Shown here: positions 20,806 to 32,402 of the stretch, one piece after another
Numbering within the stretch: the stretch's first letter is position 1
How the letters are laid out: each line of letters begins with the position of its first letter
Position numbers and translations under genes: made by a program
Origin: Phytophthora sp. 'mugwort'
Taxonomy: Eukaryota > Oomycota > Peronosporomycetes > Peronosporales > Peronosporaceae
Direction of reading: 5' to 3'
Assembly: GCA_033558025.1 (NCBI GenBank)
Contig: JAUCEF010000009.1
Span: 124,001 to 188,000 of the forward strand
DNA length: 64,000 nucleotides
Notes under the pieces: model-generated
Seen by the model: the letters and a program-made list of their open reading frames with translations, nothing else
Database searches by the model: none
Told to the model about the DNA's origin: nothing

Positions 20806-23800
20806 CTACGTACGATGCCGCCGCCGATTCTGTTCCCAGATCGCGACAGCTTTCGTGCAAACAGCCTGAAGCCGTTCAATCGGCTCCCAGGAACACTCAG
20901 CCTCCGAGTACCCCTCCACTTCGCGCGGAGCCGGCGCTTCCCGTGAAAGCGCCGCTCCTGGAGCACACGTTCCATGTGGTAGTGGGTCCCCATTACGGTG
21001 AAGGAGGGGTGGCGGAGCCCTCGTTTGCGTTCGTGTATGAGGCAACGCCCCTATGGTCCCAATCAAAACCTAGTGTGCCCACTTCGTCTCCACCTCGAGC
21101 CGTTGTGGATTCTGCTGTTTGTCGACGAGTCCTTTCGCTTGAGATATCGTTTGGACGTGGTGAGGGCGGGGTGCCGCCCGCGCCCTGGCCGGGAGCGCTG
21201 GAACCTTTGGGCGATTCGTGACGACGTGAATCGTCTGGCCGACGACTGGTCGACCCTTGGGGGTCGGGTTGACAATCGGACGAATGACGTGCCCTTTGGG
21301 TGTCATCATGGACCGAATTCAGCGGAATATGTACATACTTCGGGACCTCATGTGGCCTGTGCGTCAGGCGGGAGCGACCCCTGCGTACTCCAGCTGTAAG
21401 AGTATGGCTCATCCTCGGCGTATACAGCCGGATTTCCTTCGTATGGAGCCCCTCCACGGTCTCGCAAGGGACCTGGGCTTCTGGTCCTGGGCACTCTCAG
21501 AGGGAAGAATCGCAGCCTCGCATTAAAAGAGAGGGGGGGGGAGGGGGGAGGGGGGGGCTGCCGAGCCCAGCGGATCGTGTTACCGCTTCAGGTGGCTCGC
21601 GTAGTACGTCGGGTGTGTCGTCATCGACCTAGGCAGATCTATGGTATACGCCGCACCATGCTGACCAGGACCGCGAAGGGCCCAATGAAGCGGTGCTTCA
21701 ACATGTTGCTCCCCACCGGAACTTACCGTTGCGAGTGGTAGGTTCCTGGTGTCTAGTAGGACTAAGTCACCCACATTAAACACGTTTGAATTTCCTCTTC
21801 CTTGTTTGTCTGGGTACTCCTTTTGTTTGTCCTGTGCCGCTGCCATGGCATCACGGACACGGCTGATTACGTTCCGCCTTGTGTCTATAACAGAATACAC
21901 TTTTTCCGCTAGGAAACCGGTCTCACGTTCGAGCCACGGGAGGAATGCGTTTCCCGAGCATCTCCCCCACTTAGAACTGAAGACGGGGTGCTGCCGCGTA
22001 GCGTAAGCGGCGCCCGTGGATGGCGTAAGGCATTCAAATAGAACGAGATATACCCGGTTGATGCGCGGACCGCATTGTTGAGTGGTGCAAACTCAACTAC
22101 TGGCAGGCGTTTTGACCACGTGCGAGGAGACTCCGCACATATACTGCGTAGAGTGGCTTCAAGCATCCGGTTGACACGCTCCGTCTGCCCATCTGTTTGA
22201 GTTTGATCGGCGGTGGACATGTGCAGACTCGTTCCAAGTAGTTGGAACAGCGTTGGCCAGAACGAAAGCGGTAAACCGCGGGTCGCTCCGATACAGTTGT
22301 CTCTGGCAGACCATGATGGCGGAAAACGCCATCCAGGAACATCTTCGCAGCCTGTTCCCCGGTCACGGTGACTTTGGCCGGCGCAACAGGCACCATCTTG
22401 TTCAGACGGCACACGAACACCAAGACGCCAGTGTTTCCGTGACCCTCGGCTGGAAGTCCAAAGATGAAATACAGACTTCCAGCAGTCCGCTCGAACGGTC
22501 AGGCTCTGCAAAGGAGCCGTGGCGTGCTCGGCGGTTTCGCCGGCTAACATGTTTTCTCATGTCTTCATGTACGGTACGACCCACTTGTACATATGGATCC
22601 ACCAAAAGTACTGAAAGACCGATTGGAAGGTCTCCTCGCGGCCCAAGTGGCCGCTGGACGGCGGATCGTGCGCCTCCTGAATGATATCAAACTGATGATC
22701 CTCGTCGTTTGGTACGACTACCCGTGGGGGTTCATGTGGACAGTAAAGCAGGCCACCGACTCGTATCGATGAATCCGGGCTCTCTGACGAGGCGTGAGCC
22801 TCTCGGTCCTGGCTTCTTTGCCAGCGGAACCGTATCAGAGGTGCCAGGGCTTCGTCGACCCGATACGCCATGAGTATCTGATCATATAGATCGGTCGTGG
22901 CGCGACTTATGTGCGCCAGCTTGTAGTTCGGCCTGGGTGACAATGCATCGGCATGCATGTTGAAGAAGGACAGCCACCTCGCCATCCATTGGGACAAATT
23001 AGGAGAGTTCGCCACCGTCCGCAAGGATGCATGATCAGTGTAGACCACAAATGATGGGGGCCCTGGGATGTGCACCCGGAACTCGACAGGGGGGTACTTC
23101 ACACCAAGCAGCTCCTTGTCATGGGCGGGGTAGTTCCGTTCGGCAGCCTTAAGCTGCCTGGACTGAAATGAGATCACTCGTTCACGCCCCTAGGTCCCGT
23201 CGGTATCTTTCTTCAGATGATCAGACAAGGGTCTAGCCAGACCCGCGTACCCCTCGCTGTACTTGTAGAGGTAGTTGGCCCAGCCCAGCCACTTCGTCAG
23301 GTCCTTCTGGTACCTAGGCGTTAGCCAAGCCGAAATGGGCTTGGCCTTCTCCGGGTCGGTTCGAACGCCGACGTTGCTGACGAGGCAACCGATAACTTTG
23401 ATCTCTTGCGCCGCGAAGACGAACTTGTCGATGTTGGCATAAAGCTTTTTCGCTCTCATGACCTTTAACACTCGACGAGGGTGCTCCAAAGGCACCTCCA
23501 TAGCCGTCGTGCCTCCCTCGCCACGGCTGTAGACGAAGATGGCGTCAAATTACGACTGTGCGTACGCACGCGGTCTAAACAACTGCGTAACCAGGCGATT
23601 GAACATCGCCGGGATAATAGACAGGCCCTGTGGTAAGCCACTCCCAGAGCATACCGCTCGGAGTCGTCACTGCGGTGAGCGGGATGTTGCTCTCGCGCAT
23701 CAGGGTCTGGTAGTATCCGCCTACCAGATCCAGGGCGCTGTACAACCCGCAACCGGCTATGTTGCTTAACAACACATCCTTCCGCGGGATGGATGCCTGG

Positions 23801-24343
23801 TCCGGCACCGTCGCGCAGTTCGTCTTGTTGAAAGCATTAACCAGACGACGCTAACCGTTCGGCTTCCGAACGCAGAAGGTTAGCGCCGAGTGCGGGGACT
23901 GCGATTCCCACGCCATGCCTGCCTTGGCCTTAGCGGCGAAGAAAGCATCAATGACCTCGCACTGCTATCGAGGCAGAGGACATTGTCTAGTGACACAGTA
24001 CTTTGTGCCTGGCAAAAGATCGATCTTGTGCCTGATCCCACGATCCGGTGGGGGTTAGGACGGTGGATCCTTGGACTCCACGTCCTCAAACTTCTTCATC
24101 AAAGATACACCGGACCCTTCGGGTTCTTGAGAATCTCAGAACCCAAGCGTGAAGCACGCTGGGAGTAGAAAGCCTTCAAGATGACCTCGTCCATAACCGA
24201 GGAGGAATTCAGTTCATCAGGAGTACGCTTGTTTCAGGAGTACCACCTCCGTGATTCTCCCGAGCCTTCAGGTTGGCCAGGAAATCTGTCGGTGTCAATT
24301 CTTCGAGGTTCAGGAGCCCTGGCGCCTCGGGCAGTGGTTCTAG
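20806..24343 (-). pseudogene. gypsy copy B pol remnant (RT, RNase H, integrase, chromodomain)
   Basis: Mirror image of copy A pol. RT spans about 24050-23190, including YSALDLVGGYY at about 23700 and the same dead stop-F-D-A catalytic box near 23530. RNase H and the integrase zinc-finger region form one open frame at 23177-22557, because copy B keeps the base deleted in copy A. The same internal RNase H deletion is present. The integrase core is at about 22550-21909 with the same frameshifts, and the GPY/F-type tail at 21900-21580. A G-rich tract follows at 21530-21557, then the split chromodomain at about 21066-20806. A few substitutions distinguish it from copy A. Confidence 0.85.
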
Positions 24344-24900
24344 CTGAATGCCGCCTGTCTTGACCCGATGACCGGTCTCGCCGTCGAGGATGTGATAACG
24401 CCCTCCAACTGGTCGCGAAGGATCCTGGATCCCGAGTCGCTTAAAGCGACTCCAGTCCGAAGTGACTTCAGACTCGACTTGCGGTGTCGACTATGGCGTC
24501 GACGGCGGCCGCGATATGGTAATTCGTTATCTACGTCTGTGGGCGTCTCGTTGACGACGTACAAAGCCTCAAGGGATTCGTGTGGAGCTTGGTTACCCAC
24601 ACAAGTAGCGCGTCTCTTCAGTTAGGGTCTATGTGAACTGGTGTGGAGCATTGTTACCCACACAGGAACGCCTGGTGCGTCTTCGTCGCCGATTTCCGTT
24701 TGGGTGACCAGGTGTGGAACATGGGTACCCACACAACACTGCGCTCTCGTGTGTCTTTGTGGTATTTCAGATCCGGATAAGGTGGAAGTTGACCGGCAGC
24801 TGCAAGATCCACGTCGCCAGCGGCAGCCATAACAGCGTTAAGGTGATGGATCCAGACCATGCGACACGCCTGGTGTATATATGGTGCGGATCCTGGATCC
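24340..24900 (-). pseudogene. gypsy B protease-RT linker with repeated coding motif
   Basis: On the minus strand, three degenerate repeats of a CVGNxxPHxxTQTE-like peptide are encoded here. DNA cores are TGTGGAGCTTGGTTACCCAC near 24581, a second near 24641 and a third near 24711. A fourth lies near 26131, across the inserted sequence. Downstream comes ESLEALYVVNETPTDVDNEL, leading toward RT. I do not know the peptide repeat as a named domain. Confidence 0.5.
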
Positions 24901-26095
24901 GTCCCGTTGGGTGAGGTCCTAAGTACTAGATCCGATCAGTTTAGTGCACACCGGGTTGAAGATCCGTAGCTAGTGGGAGGTAGAGTGGAGACGGGTGGCC
25001 AGGAATAGGTCAGAGATGGGATCCTGGGTTATAAGTAGTCCGTAGGGTAGGTTTTGGGATGGGATCCAAAGGTAGATAGGCTAAGGTATAAAATCGGAAC
25101 CGAATTTGCACTGGAAGGCAGACTCGACTATTGTATAGGGGATTTCTATTAGCCTTATATATAGATCAAGTTTAACTTTGGCGATCTTCCTGAACACGTG
25201 GTAGCTTCCCTGGATAGCTTGGCCAGGTCGCGCTCGCCCTTTGGCTTCTCAACCCCCCTCAAGATCACGCTATTGGAAGCGGCAAGCATCGTAAAGGAAC
25301 AAGGACAACTCCGATAAGGAGCAAGGACACCATGAAGAAGGAACAACTCCGGATCCCGTATTTCTATTACGGATCCACAAGGTCTACGCAAAAAGCTCAA
25401 GACCAAACCAACACCGGATCTCGTGCGCAGGAATACCCGCGCAGATCCACCCCTCCCAAGTCCCCATAAGAACATTCAAGGCCCACCAAGTGCGCATCTC
25501 GTGTCAACGAGAGAACAGTACCGGCCCGCCGACGGGTACACACTCAGCAACACACGGCCGTCGGTGTAATGGGGCGTGTTCCTGTTAAATGACCCATAAC
25601 CAGTTGGTGTTACCACACACTATGGGGCGCCCACTCACTAGGTACGGATCGTATCTAGGAGACAACTAAGGACGGTCGTACTTAGACGAGAGGCACAGTT
25701 AGGTACGAATCGTACCTAGGTGAGAGACACCTTTAGGTACGAATCGCACTTAGGAAGGATACATAGCTTGAGAACCACCCATTGAGAAACCGGTCACTTA
25801 GAGGATGCATTAATTAGGTAGCTTACAGTAATAGGAACATAGGAGCATGTTAAGAACTCAGTTAAAATCTAACCTAGAAGGAACCCTGTCCCAGGGACTA
25901 TAGGAAAGCCAGGCTTTCCTCGTACGATAAGAAGACAGAGGCGCAGGGCGTCGATCTCGGTTAGAAGCTACGCTTCCTCAAGCCAGGGTGCGTGTGACCC
26001 CCGTCACAGTCGGAGTACCCCCTCCGTTAGTCGGTGTCTGGGCGCAGTGCGTGTGAGTTGGGATTCTACTGAATTTCACCAGATCCACTCCACCA
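24900..26095. mobile_element. about 1.2-kb non-coding insert in gypsy B, probably LTR-derived
   Basis: The sequence separates the third and fourth copies of the linker repeat. It has a TATAAAA at about 25088, a TATATATAG near 25160, no recognisable coding and a cluster of palindromic repeats (25641-25756). CAGATCC occurs on both sides (about 24769 and 26083). The composition suggests a solo LTR of another family, but terminal TG...CA and exact duplications were not established. Confidence 0.4.
25641..25760. repeat. four tandem 33-bp units with a palindromic core
   Basis: Units begin at about 25641, 25669, 25702 and 25735. The best unit contains TAGGTACGAATCGTACCTA, a perfect inverted repeat around GAATC. 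The others carry substitutions. A single related copy occurs at about 36497. Confidence 0.8.
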
Positions 26096-26249
26096 CATCT
26101 TCTTCGCCAGTTTCGGTCTGGGTGACCTGGTGTGGACCTTGGCTACCCACCTGATCGGTGCCACCTGGGACTGCCACTCTTGAAGCTTTGGCCGCCGGTC
26201 TAGATTCCGACGGGGTCGAGACTTATCCTGTAAGGACTGCCGCGCTCAA

Positions 26250-27000
26250 TCAGGTGCAGCTTCTGCTGCCACCCCTTCCAGGGAGTCGCTCAATTCGGCG
26301 GCTCACAACAAAATCACTGGATGCTCCTGCATTCCGGCGCCCCTTTCGGACGCCCCAGTTCCTGGCAGAGATGGGAACATGATGCTCTGCCGGTAACTGC
26401 GGGCCGGCTGGACCCGATGGCTTTGTTTCGCCAATCGATCCATGGCTCATGTTTCTCGAGCCAGGGCATGTCCAGGATCAAGTCATGCTTACCCATCTCC
26501 AGGACAGTAAAACGGCTCCACGCTGTCGAAGTCCTTGAACTTCACAACTAGATCCACATGGATCATGACAACGGTAATCTTCGTTCCATCGGCCAGTTAT
26601 ACTGATACTGTCTCGTTGCCTTTGCTTCTCGTAAAGTATCGCATACTTGCTATTCTCCGCAACAGTCTGACGGCGTGCGAAGTTCTTCGACGCCCCGGAG
26701 TCTATTACGATTCGAAAGGGATGGGTATATCCCCGTACACTTGTGTGCACTACTAGCAGCCCAACGACGCTCTTCTTCGATTCGGGAGTGCAAAGCCTCT
26801 CTCTAAGCATCCATGGTGCGCGCCGCCCGCGCACCACCCATGAAGACTTAGATCTTACCCAGTAGGGCGCCCCGCCCCTACTAGTGTCGTGCGTTCCACT
26901 GCCCGTGAGGTCGCGGCCTTTGCCAGCGACCCTTGAGCGCGATGGGCTTGGGAAGGTAACGTTTTCGTTGTCCCCCCGCAGTACAGACACGTGCCATGCG
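26250..27000 (-). pseudogene. gypsy B retropepsin-type protease region
   Basis: RIVIDSGASKNFARRQTV (about 26660-26710) contains the aspartic protease DSGA active site of the retropepsin fold. Downstream, KHDLILDMPWLEKHEPWID (26490-26430) is the conserved DxILGMPWL-xxHxPxIDW block that follows the protease in gypsy elements. Upstream, a degenerate zinc-knuckle-like region is at about 27000-26930. The pieces fall in different frames, so the region is inactive. The enzyme would have cut the Gag-Pol polyprotein. Confidence 0.72.
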
Positions 27001-27154
27001 CCATAGCTATAACAGCGAATATCATGCTGTCGGCGAGACCAAATTCCATGGGGACTGGCCCGCTGGGGGCCCCGCTTCGTAATGTCGCTGCCCCTGGCCA
27101 CATCGACACCAAAGTTCGCGCTTTTCGGTGACCGTACACCTCTTGGAGGGCGAC

Positions 27155-27764
27155 TTAGATCGACTCCTTCAGAGTACTGGCCTGCACCCAAAATAACTGG
27201 AAGCGGGCTGGGCCTACTCTTAGGCCGTCCATGAACACCGTCGCCTTGCTGTGTTCATGGATTGGGTTTCTCATGAGGGATGCGGTGAACTTCCGCATCT
27301 CCTGGATGTAGTCGTGCAGCTCACGTCTTCCCTGTTTGCGTGACAGGAAGCGTGACCGCAGGCGGTACTCGTAGTTCGCCGAGAGGAACGCGGCTCTAAG
27401 CTGCTCACACACCTGAGCTCAGGATGCGAAGCATCCGAGCGTTGTCGCTTCTCGCGTATTCGCCCAACTCTTAGCGCGACCGTTAAGGTTGGAGAGGGTG
27501 AAAGCAACTCGGCGGTGCTTCGGAAGAGATCCATTGGGAGCTCAGCTTTTCGCACCCAGAATGTAAAGTTTTTCACCATCCTTCCCTTCGTATGGATTTA
27601 ACTTCGGCCTCAAACGGGTTGGGTTGACCAGTTTCGGGTCTGCAGTCGGAATCTGTAGGTTGCTCTGAACGTGTTCGATGAGCCCCCTGCTTGTACATGT
27701 CGAACCCGGTCATGCGTTCGACCTGCTCAGGTTGCGTTGACGACGCCAAGTTGCGCAAGTTCAT
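27155..27764 (-). pseudogene. gypsy B gag (capsid) remnant
   Basis: N-terminal pieces at 27764-27573 (GQPNPFEAEVKSIRREGW) and a frameshifted FWVRKAELPMDLFRSTAEL segment lead to CEQLRAAFLSANYEYRLRSR and GRRELHDYIQEMRKFTASL (27412-27290). It ends near FMDGLRVGPARFQLF. This is the Retrotrans_gag pattern, forming the capsid of the virus-like particle. At least two frame breaks. Confidence 0.68.
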
Positions 27765-27890
27765 GCCAAAGATGTCAGCATCTTACGAACCGACTCAAAC
27801 TATGAGTGGTTCAGATGAAGAAACTCATTCCGGCCCATGCTGCTATGACCCAGAGGTTTCAGGTAGTATCCCGCTTAGGCGTGGATTGGC

Positions 27891-27903
27891 TACAAGTGCT
27901 ACC
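27891..27903 (-). promoter_or_regulatory. tRNA primer-binding site of gypsy B
   Basis: On the minus strand TGGTAGCACTTGT lies two bases after the LTR end (ACA-CT-TGG). The same 13-mer in the same spacing follows the LTR of gypsy C at 60486. It should pair with a tRNA 3' end ending ...ACAAGTGCTACCA. The tRNA species is not identified. Confidence 0.6.
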
Positions 27904-27905
27904 AA

Positions 27906-28253
27906 GTGTGATGGGGCACACGACACCTTGCGCACAGGATTTATGACTTCCACAGATTATACAAACTCTCAGTGAACGGCAGTTCACTTGTCCCTGGCCT
28001 GTTGGACTGTTACCAAGTTAGGTGGATTTAAGACTGAATATATTTATAAGTGACCCCTTTTTAATGCGCCTACATACTAACTATTAGTTACCTATAAAGT
28101 ATCCTAGACCGATTGCGTGGCTCTGAGGGATTTGTACCATATGTGTGGTACCCATCCGTGACGTACGTCTTAGTGATGTTGACTACATCACTAGTGGTGT
28201 TTGGTATACAACCCTGAAGAGTGACTTAGCACTCTTCATGTAACCCCGTTACA
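27906..28253 (-). repeat. 5' LTR of gypsy copy B
   Basis: 348 bp, starting TGTAACGGGGTTACATG (minus strand) and ending ...ATCACA, with TG...CA termini. It is homologous to 5103-5464 in inverse orientation. Confidence 0.72.
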
Positions 28254-29840
28254 CGCGCAAACGGCGGTTGCAAATCTCTCGAAGCTGTCTGTTTTATTTG
28301 GTAGTACAGACCCAGCTAACGCTGGGCGGAAGATCGCATGATGCACCGTTAATTATAGGTGGAACCGACTGTAATTGCAACATAATAACCTTCGCTGAAT
28401 GCAGTTAATCGTGTGGACCAATTGCGCAGCACAAATCCATCGCTACGAGAAACGTTTGGCATGGCGCTGACCACGTGGCTGATAGACCTTGGTATAATTA
28501 GTGCACAAACATTGCTTGAAACAGTTCGACCGAATGCACAGACATTGCTCAAAACAGTTCGACCGAATAAGAACGAGTATCAATACGCGAGTAAAAACAC
28601 CGTATTCCGTATCGGGTGATGTCCTCTACAGCAACGAGGAGCTAGACATAAGAAAATGCGAGTTGCAGAAGAAAAATCACGCTCAGGAGAAACTCAACAA
28701 GAGTCGAAAATAGATATATCTGGCTCACACGACCACAGCAACCGCAAGCTCCTCTACTACCTATCCAGCGTGCGAAAATTAAAAATGTCATAATATGGGT
28801 GCACAAGGTGTGAGGTTGCTTTTCACGTCGCCGCTTTCACAATCTCGACGTGCTAAATCTAACATCCGCTTCGGGCTGTTCTAGAGGCGGGCTGCCGCGC
28901 GTCCACTGATAAACCGGTGGCTTTCGCACAACAACACAGAACAAACAAATACGAGATACAGATATGCTGGCGGATAGGAGAGCGCGGTACGGCCGAATCT
29001 ATCGTGAGTTTCTGGTGCAGGAAGACCCTATATGGGTCGACAAAGTCGATCCCAACTTGCAGCACTCCTCCACGATTTGCTTTGGGGGCGAGCTAGACGA
29101 AATCTTTTCGGTCTGATGCAGTCTCACGAGAACTGTGGGATTGGGGCTAACACAGAGAGTGGTCGTCGCGATGATCTATAAGAAGAAGGATCTGTGGGGA
29201 GGCCATATATCGGAGAAAATAGGGGTTGTATGTGTGAAGTAGCGCATGACGATGGATAGCTGATTTGCTAATCCGGGGTTGGACGGATACCCAATGAACA
29301 AGCGTCGTACGAAAGGATAACGAATGCTCAAAGGTCAAGTGCTTGGTAAATGATGATATACCAATCGGGGCGGATAGAGCATGAGAAACGACTATGAACG
29401 ACGCAGACTAGATACCAGCAGTTCCATACCCCGGCGGAAGTAGGAAAGACGATGGTCGGTTAGTAATCAGCCAGCATTATGGGTAGAACTTGCTCTGAAG
29501 TCGGTCAATCCGATAAGTCGGATGCTCCATAGGTCGGTCGCAAGACTGATTTTGCCACATATCTGCAGCATTGTCCTCACGATAAGCGCCGAGGAGCGCA
29601 GAGGGCTCGGTTTGACTGATTCAGATCGGCAAAGCTAGACACCCGGGCCGCCCGACAGGGATACAGGTGCCATCATCTGCTGTATCAGGAGGGTGGAGGC
29701 ATGGAAAATTTAAAAGTAGATCCAGATCGACCCACGATTCTCGCGCCATAGGTGACAACAACCAAAATCCCCAAGCGCACCAGCGATCTCCAGCCGCTGG
29801 CGACGACGACGGTGATATAGCGCTAACACTGGATCGCCGT
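28254..29840. other. no clear gene; flank of the first pogo relic
   Basis: Short open frames only. A plus-strand stretch near 28960-29110 (RRARYGRIYREFLVQEDPIW) looks somewhat coding but is unrecognised. It may belong to the upstream part of the pogo relic that follows. Confidence 0.35.
28503..28567. repeat. 33-bp tandem repeat, two copies
   Basis: Copies at 28503-28535 and 28536-28567 share AACAGTTCGACCGAAT and ACATTGCT, with about three differences. Confidence 0.85.
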
Positions 29841-29849
29841 GTTGCCCTA

Positions 29850-30340
29850 CCGTGATCGGCAGATCATTGGTCATCTCTTAGAATATCGGGAGGTGTCCTC
29901 GTTTGGAGCGAGGTAGGTATCAGCGATCCTGGTGAGGTAGGCCACAAGTATTGGGTTCAAGAAAACGCTTGGAAGAACGAGACCACATGGCATGCGAACT
30001 CGCTTTTATGAGATTGACAGGCCTTCAGTGCTGCTCGTCAACAATTGGGATTGTCAATTTAGTCAGGCGTCGGAACAGGTTGTGGCGGAAGAGCTGAACT
30101 ACCGCCTGCATCCCCTCCCACTCATGTCTACGTGTGTTTGCCAACCTCTCGATGTGGAGTCGTGGATTCCGTGAAGTCGACGCTCCGGGCGGCGTGGCTG
30201 GAGGAGAAGCCCGCGTAATGTAACAGTGTCCGACAAACAACTCGTCATCATCAATCTCACTATTCAAGTATGGGGTGCGCTTCCTGAAGATACGGTGCGT
30301 AGAAGCTGCTCTAAGGCGTTGCGGATACCAACGTTTTTAA
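29850..30340 (+). pseudogene. pogo/Tigger-type (DDE_1) transposase fragment 1
   Basis: RPSVLLVNNWDCQFSQASEQ, VVAEELNYRLHPLPLMST and CVCQPLDVESW at 30025-30170 match the second catalytic block of DDE_1 proteins (LLVDNxxxH...LPPxxTxxxQPLDVG), with D changed to N. The trailing frame gives KQLVIINLTIQVWGALPED, then VRRSCSKALRI, up to about 30330, typical of the C-terminal helices. The N-terminal part is not recognisable. Stops and a frameshift near 30172 make it a relic. Confidence 0.68.
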
Positions 30341-31014
30341 GTGTAAATATATAATCTCATTTTATTTGTTTTATTTAAAAATATAATATATATTATGTTG
30401 ATTTGAATCATTTTGTACTCATATGTATTTCATTGCTTAAAAACTGATGCGATTTCTTTTACAAAGCGTTTCCGTTAGATATGTGAATTCCAGCCAAACT
30501 TGCCAATGCTAGGCGGTCCTTCAACAGTGGGTTGAATCGGCCAATACAAGTCTCGAATTGTTTGGGAATCAGCCAAACCCATACGGAAAGGTTTCCCTAA
30601 GTCCGATTACGCACTTAGTGGTGACTATAGTTAACTCAAGTGCGTTTTTGTTTTCGGGTGATTTGCAGGTCGATTTGGGCACGTCGATCTGGGCACGTCG
30701 ATTCAACCAATCGACCACGGAAACTTCGACCAGAACGCACAATATATTAATTTGAATAGCGACATGTCATTTACCTTCGCCTTTTTGTATCGGTTCAACG
30801 TTTATAACATAGTCCATACCATCCGTCGTTATTTGCAAGCCATTACATGTACCCATTGCAGCTGGTGTCGGGTTGTTCGTGAGTCTCGGCCGGGGGCTTG
30901 GAGTGCCAGCAAAATACTCAGACTGGATAATCATGTGGAATACTTATAATATTTGGCTCTGGCTATCCGCTGGCTTTATTCTTGGCTCGGTATCGTCTCC
31001 CTTTGCAACGAACT
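30341..31014. other. AT-rich spacer between pogo relics
   Basis: AT-rich non-coding sequence. No gene or clear terminal repeat recognised. Confidence 0.5.
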
Positions 31015-31940
31015 AGGAATCTAACGGTGCCGAATGACGATGAGTTGACGTCAGGTGCTGTTCGATACATGGCATACCTATCAGCGAAGGAACCAGAGCT
31101 AGCCAGAATGTTGATGGATTAGGCGGCGCTGTACCTTGAAGACCCACGTCGCGACACCATTTACATGACCGGAGCGCGGCATGTCGTCCTGAAGTCAACA
31201 GGATTCGCCTCGACGCGCATTACTGTGGCTGTCACCGTCGCGGGAGATGGAAAGAAACTGCCGCCGCTTCTGAGCCGGAGGGGGCGAAGGGCAAGAAATC
31301 CAAGATTGAGCAGAGGGGCTCGGTATGTGTTGCCTACCAAAAGAGGGCCTGGCTGAATTCCCAGCTGCTGGAGGAGTGGATCGACCTCATGTATCCTGCC
31401 GTCTTTGATTCTACGCCAGGCCGCGGGCTAGTACGGGACTATGTGTGCGCGCATATCTCCAAATCTCCGAAGGCCAAGTGCGTGAAAAAGATCGTGGGCA
31501 TGCTAGTAATTCATGGCGGCTTGACCCCGTATATCTAAGCAGGGGCTATCGGGATTTTAGGTCCTTCAAGGATAGTTTATTCAGCGTGGTCAACGAGTGG
31601 AAACCATTGGACCGAGTGAATTACACACGTGGTGGGGACCCGCGACCACCAGACATTGACGAAGTGGTAAGCTGGGTGAGCAGTACGTGGAGGGCATTGA
31701 CGACGACGAAGTGCTACGCTCTGTTAGGGCGGCTGGATTTAGTGACGTCTACCAGGAGTGGCATATTTGGAGGCAGGATGTGCATGGTTCCCTGTTCCAA
31801 ACGAAGTGAGTAAGCCAGGAGGAGAAAAGAGAAGAGATGATGAGTGCCGATGATGACATCGCAGACATGTTTGACGAATTCGTCGTGAACGAACCGGAAA
31901 CAATAAAAGCGTTGAGGCTGATTGATTTGAGCTTGATATA
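31015..31940 (+). pseudogene. pogo/Tigger-type (DDE_1) transposase fragment 2
   Basis: GARHVVLKSTGFASTRITVA with VTVAGDGKKLPPLL (31165-31265) is the beta-strand block of DDE_1 transposases. After a frameshift, AWLNSQLLEEWIDLMYP, LVRDYVCAHISKSPKAK and MLVIHGGLTPYI follow at 31345-31535. They are equivalent to the catalytic D...H and the GG(L/C)T block. The C-terminal helices run KDSLFSVVNEW to GFSDVYQEWHIW, and an acidic tail (DDDIADMFDEFVV) ends near 31940. Frames switch several times. It is more complete than fragment 1 and on the same strand, so the two are probably separate insertions of related elements. Confidence 0.7.
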
Positions 31941-32402
31941 AATGGACTTACTTGGCGATTTCGGCTCCCCCTTAGGGTGCCGTCTGTGTGATCGCTGTGG
32001 GACTTGAACACGGCCTGTGCTGCATGGCCGTCGTCGTCCTGCTACACCACTCCACCAATGCCGTCGTTTTCACTCAAAATCGGACTACCCCTACACTACC
32101 CAACGTTGCCAAATTGTATCGCTTTCGAGGATATACAGTAGTAAGAGGATGGTCTCGAACACTGAGCAAATTGGCTTTCAATACTGAAAAAGGGTCTCCC
32201 ACCCTGGGGGTAGGGAGATCGTCAACACTGAAAGAATCGGCCTTGAACACTGGCCGAACATCCTTGGGCACTGAAATGTTGTGGCACATGAATTCAACCG
32301 TGCCATTAGAATAGATTATGCAGCATCCAAAACTTATTGATTTTTTAAATGGTCGTGTCTAGGGCAGCGCGGAATTGACTTGATCGACACGGTCGTTGTC
32401 TC

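Larger units (their letters stand above)
19675..28253 (-). mobile_element. Ty3/gypsy retrotransposon copy B, degenerate, 3'-truncated
   Basis: Same family as copy A, in opposite orientation. Minus-strand order: 5' LTR (28253-27906), primer site, gag, protease, a linker interrupted by foreign sequence, RT/RNase H/integrase, chromodomain, then the antisense reading region. Homology stops at about 19675 inside that region, so the 3' LTR is missing. The segment 20675-24343 mirrors 3681-1 almost perfectly. Confidence 0.85.

Noticed and set aside
20998..21399. 133-residue frame in gypsy B (also at 2957-3358 in A) as a gene
   Set aside because: It lies in the eroded stretch between integrase and chromodomain, has no family resemblance, and is mirrored only because the two copies are near-identical there.
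25641..25760. Regularly spaced repeats as a CRISPR-like array
   Set aside because: Eukaryotic context, only four imperfect units with about 10-bp spacers and no cas genes. It is better described as a palindromic tandem repeat.
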